The position numbers were made by a program, and so were the translations under genes. This document shows, piece after piece, positions 1-6,116 of a stretch of 29,315 nucleotides of DNA. A model generated the notes under the pieces. It was not told the origin of the DNA. It ran no database searches and saw only the letters and a program-made list of their open reading frames with translations. How positions within the stretch are numbered: the first letter of the stretch is position 1; each line of letters opens with the position of its first letter. This stretch comes from JAGXLC01 sp046545815 (GTDB lineage Bacteria > Bacteroidota > Bacteroidia > Bacteroidales > UBA12077), in assembly GCA_046545815.1 (NCBI GenBank), contig JBKGZA010000016.1, positions 1 through 29,315 of the forward strand. The letters run 5' to 3'.

Positions 1-43
1 GGGGTTTTTACCCCCCTACCTAAATATCAAAAAAATAATAAAT

Positions 44-66
44 AACTCGAAAAGCGAGTTTTCCAA
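44..66. terminator. Possible bidirectional intrinsic terminator
   Basis: A 6-bp perfect hairpin (AACTCG at 44-49, CGAGTT at 55-60, loop AAAAG) is followed on the + strand by a short T run and flanked on the other side by an A-rich stretch that reads as a T tract on the - strand. It could end transcription from an upstream gene outside the window. The stem is short, so this is tentative. Confidence 0.4.
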
Positions 67-84
67 AACTCTGTCAATTAATGC

Positions 85-117
85 TTTAAAAAGTTTTCTG
101 AATTACTGTTATATTTG
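85..117 (+). promoter_or_regulatory. Candidate Bacteroidota promoter of the YgjP-like gene
   Basis: TATATTTG at 110-117 is a perfect match to the Bacteroidota -7 element TAnnTTTG. The -33 region is weak: only T-rich sequence around 85-97 and no clear TTG at the right distance. A start just downstream would give a short leader of about 25-30 bases before the ATG at 153. Confidence 0.45.
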
Positions 118-152
118 CATTTCAATATTATTGTCATAGCTTACCTGAAAAG

Positions 153-527
153 ATGAACATGATTTACATGATGGATGTTTTGTTCCAAAACAGTTCCGGG
201 CAGAGATCAGGATTAACCCTTGGGACAATTAAAAACAGCCTATGTACCATACCAATGTTTATAGAAGGGATTGCCTGGAAGAAACTGAGAATGCGCACTC
301 TGGAATTGGACAGTAAAGATAGAATAGAATCCAAACAGGTTCATATCAGAAATATGAAACGCAAATGGACAAGCTGCTCAAGTAAGGGACGTCTGACGTT
401 TGATACGGAAGTACTGGATTTCTCCCAAAAAAGAAGGGACGAGATCATTGTGCATGAACTTTTGCATCTGAGGTATCCTTCCCATAATAAGATGTTTCAT
501 AGGTTGATGGAAAGGTATTTGGGGTAG
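153..527 (+). CDS. Short YgjP-like (DUF45) zinc metallopeptidase
   Basis: The C-terminal half carries the gluzincin signature of the YgjP/WLM/SprT-like family. WTSCSSKG (residues 72-79) precedes the helix HELLH (101-105), and a third histidine at 111 follows in HNKMF, so all three expected zinc ligands are present. Family members usually have WGSC where this has WTSC. At 124 residues it is about half the length of E. coli-type YgjP, so only the catalytic core is here. The first 40 residues do not resemble the family, and the true start may be a later methionine such as residue 47. Short DUF45 proteins are often found near restriction-modification genes; no such partner is visible here, but the window begins just upstream. 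Substrate unknown. It is the only + strand gene in the left accessory segment. Confidence 0.7.
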   Translation: MNMIYMMDVLFQNSSGQRSGLTLGTIKNSLCTIPMFIEGIAWKKLRMRTLELDSKDRIESKQVHIRNMKRKWTSCSSKGRLTFDTEVLDFSQKRRDEIIVHELLHLRYPSHNKMFHRLMERYLG

Positions 528-567
528 TATAATAAACAGTAGAAGCACTAATGTTTTAAATCAAGTT

Positions 568-1098
568 TTAATCATCTTCAAGAATAATATCCTGAGGTAA
601 ACCTACCCTCATAAAATATCTTGCAAATGCTTGTGATAAGTGTTCTCTATATGGTGGTAGTAAACGGATTCTTTTTTCTATGGATTCAGCAATATCTCTC
701 AATGCTTCAATTTTAATGCCATATACGTTTTTAAAATCCACAACCTGCAATTCATCAAGATAGCCGGGATATTTCTCTAATATATGAAACCCAGCATACT
801 TACCTTGGATTAAATTCTTTTTTTCTTTCTCTGGCTTACCAGGATTTTTTTGATTTTTTATGAATTCAGAAACGGGATAATAAGGACAAACTAAAACAAT
901 TTCCAATTTATCATTGACAAGATCGCAAGATTGAGATAATACTATAGAATCAATAAGGTTAATATCAACTTCTGGTGTTGAATCCTGTGCAATATCTCTT
1001 GGAGGCACAATAATTGGACAATCAGGAATAAAATCTCCTTGTTCAATGTTTCTACTATTTTGTATTTCTTTATACCAAGGGTATTCACAATCGCCCAT
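568..1098 (-). CDS. Unknown protein with SQSCDL motif, third gene of TIGR04255 cassette
   Basis: A 176-residue protein I cannot assign to a named family. Visible features are a hydrophobic strand followed by LSQSCDL (about residues 54-60), a second hydrophobic strand (about 66-74), a lysine-rich middle, and a C-terminal segment with REHLSQAFARYFMRVGLP (about 151-168) that looks conserved and helical. There is no signal peptide or membrane segment, so it is probably cytoplasmic. Its ATG follows the TAA of the upstream gene with no gap (TAAATG), which implies translational coupling and joint function with the two genes before it. The single cysteine in SCDL could be functional, but this is only a guess. 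The sequence is AT-rich, like the rest of the cassette. Confidence 0.75.
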   Translation of the reverse strand: MGDCEYPWYKEIQNSRNIEQGDFIPDCPIIVPPRDIAQDSTPEVDINLIDSIVLSQSCDLVNDKLEIVLVCPYYPVSEFIKNQKNPGKPEKEKKNLIQGKYAGFHILEKYPGYLDELQVVDFKNVYGIKIEALRDIAESIEKRIRLLPPYREHLSQAFARYFMRVGLPQDIILEDD

Positions 1099-1452
1099 TT
1101 ATATAAGACCTTTTGGTTTATACTTTGATACAGATCGAATTTTAACTTTTTTTTGAACACTCTTAAATTTAGGCTTTGAATCAATGTCATGAAAATCTAA
1201 ACTATCTTCATCTTCAATATGTTCCAGTGATTTCTCATATTCTTCATATTTATATAGTTGAATAGAAGTGCCTGTTGGAAAATAATCAGGATTCACAGAA
1301 ATCCAATTTTCCAAAAATTCGGTTATATTGATCCTACTACTAAAGATTACAAATTTAGGTTCAATTTTAACAGCAGTTCCTGAAAACTCACTTTCTTCTT
1401 TTTCGAACTCAAATATACTTTGAGGATAAGTATTGATAAAATTGTTATTCAT
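1099..1452 (-). CDS. Unknown small acidic protein, middle gene of TIGR04255 cassette
   Basis: I do not recognise this protein (117 residues from the ATG at 1452). The N-terminal two thirds is acidic, with a run of D/E residues around the middle. The last 30 residues are strongly basic, with repeated K-V-K/K-Y-K patterns ending in KPKGLI, so the protein is charge-polarised. An in-frame ATG at 1476 would add 8 residues, but the ATG at 1452 overlaps the TAA of the upstream gene (ATGAATAA) and has a purine-rich AAAGAGAG just upstream, so I prefer it. The stop abuts the start of the following gene. The tight packing suggests it is co-produced with both neighbours, possibly as a small partner or adaptor (inference). 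Confidence 0.7.
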   Translation of the reverse strand: MNNNFINTYPQSIFEFEKEESEFSGTAVKIEPKFVIFSSRINITEFLENWISVNPDYFPTGTSIQLYKYEEYEKSLEHIEDEDSLDFHDIDSKPKFKSVQKKVKIRSVSKYKPKGLI

Positions 1453-2188
1453 AGTACTCTCTTTTAAATGATTCATATAAAGGTCCAGAAATCAATTTTT
1501 TGAAGGCTTCACTGCAAAACTCATGAGCTTCAGATAACCAAGAAAGTAAACTATCTTTTTCAAGTTTATACGCTTTGCCGTGTAATTTTGTTTGAACAAC
1601 GATCCCATCTTCATCTTTTTTATTCTTTCCTCTTCTAAACATTATAGCTATATCTCCTAAGGTTATTCGATAATAAAAGCCAATATTTATATTGTTTGGG
1701 TTTGCATCAACATTAAGAAAATGCTGTTCAAACTTTATATTGAAATTATCACTTATATACTTATTTACATTATTTCTTTCAAAGTCAAACTTAAAAAAGT
1801 CATAATAAATTAAATTAGGATAAAAATCCTTTTTTTGGTCAAAAGGACTAATGTTAATGAAAGCTTCTAACAATTCATTTGCCTTATTATAAAAGTCTTC
1901 CCAGTAATATATTTCATCTGTAGTATTCAATGTTAATAAACCCGGCCCCACTTGATATAATGGATAATTATTTGGGTCTGCCCGGAATCTATGAACAGGT
2001 TTATTCAGTAAAACTTCTAAAGGAACTTCTGGAGGAACCAAAGACTCTCTTACCGGATACTTTTCTTTTAAAGAAGAATACAGATCTCCATGAATATATT
2101 GAGCTTTCTTAAGATCTTCTGGATTATTGCTTTGCCATCTTAATTCAAAAATAACTTCCAATAATGGAGCATTTGGTAATTTACTCAT
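1445..2188 (-). CDS. TIGR04255 family protein
   Basis: The 247-residue protein begins with the hallmark of the TIGR04255 family, a sporadically distributed group of about 250 residues: LPNAPLLEVIFELRW (residues 4-18), followed by PPEVP and later HRFR and LYQVGPGLLTLN motifs. The middle has alternating hydrophobic strands (FKFDFERN, IGFYYRITLGDIAIMFRRG) and the C-terminus is helical and includes a WLSEAHEFCSEAFKKLI stretch. There are no membrane segments. The biochemical activity of the family is unknown to me. It is the first gene of a coupled three-gene unit beside a tyrosine recombinase. The patchy family distribution and this setting fit an accessory, possibly defensive or toxin-antitoxin-like, role, but this is inference. 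Confidence 0.85.
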   Translation of the reverse strand: MSKLPNAPLLEVIFELRWQSNNPEDLKKAQYIHGDLYSSLKEKYPVRESLVPPEVPLEVLLNKPVHRFRADPNNYPLYQVGPGLLTLNTTDEIYYWEDFYNKANELLEAFINISPFDQKKDFYPNLIYYDFFKFDFERNNVNKYISDNFNIKFEQHFLNVDANPNNINIGFYYRITLGDIAIMFRRGKNKKDEDGIVVQTKLHGKAYKLEKDSLLSWLSEAHEFCSEAFKKLISGPLYESFKREYYE

Positions 2189-2298
2189 TGGCCAAAATCT
2201 TAATTGGTTAAATTTAATAATAAATTTGGAACTAACATAAGTAAATTTATAATTTTAACAAATTATAACAGTATATTTTTAAAGCGAAGTTATGCAAA

Positions 2299-2312
2299 TT
2301 GTTTGCAAACAA
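2299..2312. repeat. 14-bp perfect palindrome, possible operator
   Basis: TTGTTTGCAAACAA is a perfect 14-bp palindrome about 110 bases upstream of the TIGR04255 gene start, in the stretch that should hold its promoter. A symmetric site like this could bind a dimeric regulator, but no regulator gene is present in the cassette. Confidence 0.35.
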
Positions 2313-2396
2313 AAAATTTCTTGATTTTTTCAAGTGGCTTAACTTTTTAATTTTCAATTGTGTGTGATAATGGATATAAACCATCTACCCCGCTTG

Positions 2397-2412
2397 TAAA
2401 AAAGCTTTTTTA
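2397..2412. terminator. A/T-symmetrical palindrome, possible bidirectional terminator
   Basis: TAAAAAAGCTTTTTTA is a 16-bp perfect palindrome about 100 bases past the stop of the recombinase gene (minus strand). It gives a T run on both strands, but the stem is almost entirely A-T, so its strength as a terminator is doubtful. Confidence 0.25.
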
Positions 2413-2513
2413 TTTGAATGGTTTGCGCCAATTAATGTTCTGATAATCAAAGTCATTCTTCTACCGCATCGAATGATATTAAAAACTCTTATATATCAGA
2501 CATAAAAAACATA

Positions 2514-3866
2514 TCATTTTGCCACCCTCATCTTTCCCTGAAAGTAATCATTGTTGAACATTAACTCGGCGTTTTCCTCCCTGTCAATACAGATGTACTT
2601 GAGAAAATTTTCCTCCGTTCTGTGGCCGGTGATTTTCATTATACTAATGGCCGGAATTCCTGCCTTAAACATATTGATTGCTCCGCTTCTCCGGGCTGTA
2701 TGGGTCATTATCTGAGAATGTTTAGGCACTGCTTTATCAACTTTCTTTCCCTCCTTAACTTCTGTTATTCTGACACTTTCATTGATTTCCGCTTTTTCAG
2801 CTATTTGCTTAATATACTTGTTTACCTTCTGCTCGTGGGTTTTGGGCAGTGTATAATCATACTTCTGTAATATTGCATCCAGTTCCGGCCTGATCGGTAT
2901 ATCAACAGGTTCCCCTGTTTTTTGGGTTTTGATGCGGATTACTTTAACGCCTTTTCCGGTGGTAGTAATATGGTTTTTGTTTATCCGGGAATAATCGCTA
3001 TACCGTAAAGCTGTCCAGCAACCTACCAAAAAAACATCCCTTGCCACTTCAAGATGCTCATTTCCTTTCCCTGAGAGATCCAACTTATAGAGCCGGTCAA
3101 TTTCCTCCTCCGTTAAATACACGGGTTCAATATCTTCCCGGTATGTTATGAATTCATCTGTCTTATAATATTCATTTGAATGCAGACCAGCTTTTTCTGC
3201 AGCTCTCATAATGGTCTTAAGATGCTTGATTTGTTTACCTATAGTGTTGGGCTTATAACTTTTTTTTGTAACCTTATCCGTGTTCAGATTCTTTTTCTCT
3301 TCTTCAAAGAATCTGACATAGTCTTTGTAAAAGTCAAGATCAATTTCATTGAATTTTAATTTTACCTTCCTGTCCTTTTCATACGCCTCCAACTGTGCCT
3401 TAAAAGTTTTATAAGTTTTAATGGTACCATGGGTATATTGTTCCCAGGTATTTCCACCTGGAGAACGTTTCAAATATTTACGTTCACCATTTTCCATCTC
3501 CTTTATAAATTGATCAACATATTCTATTAAGGTTAAATTGTGTTTCTTTACTTTTGGGTGGAAAAATGCATGTATTTTATCATCCAGCCACTTTTTATTG
3601 ATTTCTTCTCCTTTCCTGCTTCCCTGATTGAATTCCTTCAAAATATGATTTCGTAAATCTTCCAATCCCTCATCTATGGTTTCTGTTACCTCAGGATCAA
3701 CATGTACCTTAGGTTTATTTTTTGCTTCACTCCATTGATGGGCTTTGAGCCGATATTCCGTTGAGGTGGTAATATCTGTTGCTCTCCCATGCTTTAAGCG
3801 TATATATATGGTACACAGCCTATCTTTGTCCTTTGGTTGTCTGATGAAAAACTTTATCGTTGCCAT
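2514..3866 (-). CDS. Tyrosine recombinase/integrase
   Basis: A complete 450-residue tyrosine recombinase of the Bacteroidota integrase type. The N-terminal 60 residues form the usual arm-binding domain, residues about 110-235 the SAM-like core-binding domain, and about 250-440 the catalytic domain. The catalytic set is visible: R288 in ALRYSD, K316, H389 and R392 in HTARRS, H415 in GHRTEE, and nucleophile Y424 in FLKYI. It would cut and rejoin DNA at attachment sites through a 3'-phosphotyrosine. The gene is transcribed away from a tRNA-Cys whose 3' end faces it 424 bases upstream, a common layout for elements integrated at tRNA 3' ends. Nothing suggests inactivation. It is probably the recombinase of the element that carries the left accessory genes (inference), although no second attachment site is visible in the window. 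Confidence 0.93.
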   Translation of the reverse strand: MATIKFFIRQPKDKDRLCTIYIRLKHGRATDITTSTEYRLKAHQWSEAKNKPKVHVDPEVTETIDEGLEDLRNHILKEFNQGSRKGEEINKKWLDDKIHAFFHPKVKKHNLTLIEYVDQFIKEMENGERKYLKRSPGGNTWEQYTHGTIKTYKTFKAQLEAYEKDRKVKLKFNEIDLDFYKDYVRFFEEEKKNLNTDKVTKKSYKPNTIGKQIKHLKTIMRAAEKAGLHSNEYYKTDEFITYREDIEPVYLTEEEIDRLYKLDLSGKGNEHLEVARDVFLVGCWTALRYSDYSRINKNHITTTGKGVKVIRIKTQKTGEPVDIPIRPELDAILQKYDYTLPKTHEQKVNKYIKQIAEKAEINESVRITEVKEGKKVDKAVPKHSQIMTHTARRSGAINMFKAGIPAISIMKITGHRTEENFLKYICIDREENAELMFNNDYFQGKMRVAK

Positions 3867-3889
3867 AATCTTTCAATTAAATTATGCTA

Positions 3890-3897
3890 CAAAAATA
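3890..3897 (-). promoter_or_regulatory. -7 promoter element of the recombinase gene
   Basis: On the minus strand this reads TATTTTTG, a perfect TAnnTTTG Bacteroidota -7 element, 23 bases before the ATG at 3866. No good TTG lies about 19 bases upstream, so the -33 side is weak. That is compatible with low or regulated expression. Confidence 0.45.
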
Positions 3898-4248
3898 ATG
3901 AATTCAAAATATTTCCCCACATCTTCCCACGCATTTATAAATTAAAACAATTTTACAAACCCAATAAACTATTTATTTAGAGAACATTACTTAAATAAAA
4001 ACAAAATTCTTGATCATATCATTGGAGGTTCCATGTGACTCTTAAAGTAAAATTTATCTTTGTTATTGTAATTCATTAAAATATAGTTATTTAGATTATA
4101 TTATGCGGCTTTTTGGGGAAGATGCATATAACTTTCTTGCTAATAGTCAGCTAAAAATGAAGATTAAAACAAGAAGGTAAATTAAAATCACCAAAATATC
4201 AGCATTACAAGCTGAGGGGAAAATGTGGGAAAAATTGAGCATAAAAAA
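3898..4248. other. Gene-free AT-rich spacer between recombinase and tRNA-Cys
   Basis: No coding region is visible. The motif ATGTGGG followed by A-rich sequence occurs twice in opposite orientation: around 3909-3922 on the minus strand and around 4222-4235 on the plus strand. Such inverted copies could be arm-type recombinase sites, but this is speculative. Confidence 0.4.
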
Positions 4249-4279
4249 TCGCAACCATCTTTATGCGTGATGATTGCGA
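4243..4279 (-). terminator. Rho-independent terminator of tRNA-Cys
   Basis: On the minus strand an 11-bp stem (arms at 4269-4279 and 4249-4259, one G-T pair, 9-base loop) is followed directly by six T residues (4248-4243). It starts 11 bases after the tRNA 3' end, so it is the natural terminator of the tRNA transcript. Confidence 0.8.
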
Positions 4280-4289
4280 CAATTTTATG

Positions 4290-4361
4290 AGGTCGTGGGC
4301 GGATTCGAACCGCCGTAACCGGTTTTGCAGACCGACGCCTAAGCCCCTCGGCCACACGACC
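4290..4361 (-). tRNA. tRNA-Cys (anticodon GCA)
   Basis: All cloverleaf elements are visible on the minus strand: acceptor stem GGTCGTG/CACGACC, a D arm, anticodon arm TCGGT-CTGCAAA-ACCGG with anticodon GCA, a four-base variable region, and T arm GGCGG-TTCGAAT-CCGCC. The discriminator base is T (U73), the normal identity element for tRNA-Cys. CCA is not encoded. Length is 72 bases. A terminator follows immediately and a Bacteroidota-type promoter precedes it, so the gene looks intact even though a recombinase lies on its 3' side. Confidence 0.96.
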
Positions 4362-4395
4362 CTGTGTTATTTCTTTCCTTCGCTAATCAGTAGCG

Positions 4396-4424
4396 CAAAG
4401 ATAATAAATTATTCACAAATGCAA
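4396..4424 (-). promoter_or_regulatory. Promoter of tRNA-Cys
   Basis: On the minus strand TTG (4424-4422), an 18-base spacer and TATCTTTG (4403-4396) form a near-ideal Bacteroidota -33/-7 promoter. It lies about 35 bases upstream of the mature tRNA 5' end. Confidence 0.7.
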
Positions 4425-4526
4425 CAGATCCCACTGCAATTTTTGCCTGTCCATTGCCATAACGAGAGGAATGCTGTTTTATTGAGCTGAGGTAAGGCAA
4501 TGCTTAAATGATTGAATATGAAAAAT

Positions 4527-4580
4527 GTTTGGTTGTTTAAAAGTTTGACAAAAAAGTTTGATTGTTTGACTGGAGTTTGG
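4527..4580. repeat. Short direct repeats of a GTTTGAnn octamer
   Basis: Copies of GTTTGnnn start at 4527, 4535 (degenerate), 4543, 4556, 4564 and 4575. Several are spaced exactly 8 bases apart, with small A-rich or GGA insertions between blocks. No coding region explains the periodicity. Confidence 0.6.
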
Positions 4581-4661
4581 GAAGATGTTGGTCTCGCCTG
4601 GCGGAAGTTGGCAACACGAAACACGGAAATAGAGACCCGGGAAACGGTATGTAAAAACTCT

Positions 4662-4766
4662 TGCTCTGTGCTCTTCACCCTATGCCCTATGCTCTCTGTT
4701 CATAGCCTTAAACCTGACACTTCTTGCTCTTTGCTCTGAGCTCTGCGCTCTATGCTCTCCGCTCTA
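4662..4766. repeat. 15-unit array with 7-bp period, consensus nGCTCTn
   Basis: From 4662 to 4766 the sequence divides into fifteen 7-base units with no insertion or deletion. Units 1, 2, 5 and 10-15 contain an invariant GCTCT core; units 3, 4 and 6-9 are degenerate versions such as TGCCCTA and AGCCTTA. The last six (4725-4766) keep GCTCT perfectly while the flanking bases vary freely. It ends 26 bases before the first possible pgeF start. It is not translated in any credible gene. Confidence 0.8.
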
Positions 4767-4792
4767 ACCAGCAAAGGATCTAATCTGAAAAT

Positions 4793-5653
4793 ATGCCACT
4801 GTCGTTGTCAATCCCTGAAAGTATTTTTGTTAATTTGCCGGTTCAAAATACCAGCGTCATGATCGAAAAAACGAACCACTCCATACCATTGTGGCAGTTT
4901 GAGCTGCTGGAGCAGGAAAAGGACATACTGCATTATGTTACTTCCCGGTTCGGAGGGGTTAGTGAAGGAATTTATTCCACCTTCAACCAGAGCTACACGG
5001 CCGGCGATCTCAAGGAACATGTTCTGGAAAACCGCCGCCGCCTGGCCCGGGAGCTAGAAATTACCACCGGAATGCTGCTTTTCCCGGGGCAGACGCACAC
5101 AGCCCACATCAAGGTGATACGCAGTTACGAAGAGCTAAAGGATCGAACCACAGAAACCGATGGTCTGGTAACTGACCTGCCGGAAATTTGTGTATCAGTG
5201 CTCACTGCCGACTGCGTGCCCTTACTATTGTATGACCCACAAAAAAAGGTGGTGGCAGCCGTTCATGCAGGATGGCGGGGCACGGTGCAGTCCATTACCC
5301 TGGAGGCGGTGGATGTGATGAAAGAACAGTTTGGCTGCAGCTCCCAAAACATAATGGCCGGCATCGGACCTTCCATCGGACCGGCAAACTACCAGGTCGG
5401 ACAAAACGTGGTGAAGGCGGTACAAAACAATCCTTATATCCATGCCGAATCGGTGCTGAAACCGGAACCAGACGGCAAGGCCAGGTTCGACCTCTGGGAG
5501 GCCAACCGCCAGCAGCTCCTCATAGGCGGGCTGAAAGCGGATAACATCGAACTGGCCCTTATCTGTACCTTTAAAAGCCATGAAACATTTTTCTCGGCAC
5601 GGAGGCTCGGAAATCCCTGTGGCAGATTTGCGGCGGGGATTATGGTTGAATGA
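4793..5653 (+). CDS. pgeF: Peptidoglycan editing factor PgeF (YfiH/laccase-domain protein)
   Basis: Multi-copper polyphenol oxidase (DUF152/YfiH) fold protein. PgeF removes wrong stem peptides, such as those starting with L-Ser, from UDP-MurNAc precursors (E. coli YfiH); related proteins show purine nucleoside or phenol oxidase activities. Metal-site residues are visible: PGQTHTAH (residues 98-105), TADC with Cys141, and VHAGWRGT with His158. The C-terminus CTFKSHETFFSARR is also typical. Usual length is about 260-275 residues; the reading frame gives 286 from 4793 or 264 from the Met at 4859. The later start fits the family better, and neither has a clear ribosome binding site. It stands alone on the + strand, convergent with the dcw cluster, which shares its peptidoglycan-precursor pathway. 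Its base composition is more GC-rich than the accessory segment to the left. Confidence 0.92.
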   Translation: MPLSLSIPESIFVNLPVQNTSVMIEKTNHSIPLWQFELLEQEKDILHYVTSRFGGVSEGIYSTFNQSYTAGDLKEHVLENRRRLARELEITTGMLLFPGQTHTAHIKVIRSYEELKDRTTETDGLVTDLPEICVSVLTADCVPLLLYDPQKKVVAAVHAGWRGTVQSITLEAVDVMKEQFGCSSQNIMAGIGPSIGPANYQVGQNVVKAVQNNPYIHAESVLKPEPDGKARFDLWEANRQQLLIGGLKADNIELALICTFKSHETFFSARRLGNPCGRFAAGIMVE

Positions 5654-6116
5654 GGCAAAGGCTGAGAAATTAGACGGGAAAATGAGAAGATAAGTGCATT
5701 GACACCTTGTTAAATTGTTACATTATGAGGGCGGGTAGAGCTTAGGCTAAATACTGCAGATTTAAGGTTTATTTTATGTGGTTCTCTTGTTCCGAAAATC
5801 TTTCTTTGCCTGATAATCCTGCAACCAAAACATAAACTAGTACACATCACACCTTAAAATTTAAACATTCAACAATTTATCCCATTTAGCGATGTGACAA
5901 TACATTAATTTCTTTCTTCAAATTCAACCATATTATCATTCTCTCATTATAAAGATTCGCCGGGCATGCCATGAAATTTCCCGGACCCTTAAATGAATCC
6001 GGGAAATTCGGGAGCACATATATTAAGACAAACCAGCCCTTTCGGGCGAACAGACGAATCTCCTGCCTATCTATTTCCTTAATACCATAAAAACAAACAA
6101 TTATAACACAGGTCTA
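5654..6116. other. Gene-free convergent spacer between pgeF and yqeY
   Basis: No credible gene. Its main features are a strong hairpin at 5975-6008 and a small GCCC/GGGC hairpin just beside it around 6035-6046. Both sit where two convergent transcripts end. Confidence 0.6.
5975..6008. terminator. 11-bp perfect inverted repeat between convergent genes
   Basis: AATTTCCCGGA (5975-5985) and TCCGGGAAATT (5998-6008) are perfect complements separated by 12 bases. The position between convergent pgeF and the dcw cluster end suggests a bidirectional transcription stop, but neither side has a proper T tract, so it may instead be an mRNA 3'-end stabiliser or a dispersed palindrome. Confidence 0.4.

Larger units (their letters stand above)
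2189..2513. other. Gene-free AT-rich spacer between cassette and recombinase
   Basis: No coding region is visible. It should contain the promoter of the TIGR04255 cassette, but I find no clean TAnnTTTG element, only near matches. It also contains two perfect palindromes (2299-2312 and 2397-2412), listed separately. Confidence 0.6.

Noticed and set aside
942..1190. 82-residue minus-strand frame overlapping two cassette genes
   Set aside because: It spans the exact junction of two better genes in another frame and has low-complexity hydrophobic and lysine composition.
4290..4361. tRNA-Cys disrupted by the integration event
   Set aside because: The cloverleaf, discriminator base, promoter and terminator are all intact.
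4512..4739. Small open frame across the repeat tracts upstream of pgeF
   Set aside because: It is made of octamer and heptamer repeat sequence and has no protein-like composition or homology that I recognise.
4662..4766. Possible CRISPR array
   Set aside because: The period is 7 bases with 5-base cores; there are no 25-40 base repeats, no spacers of matching size and no cas genes.
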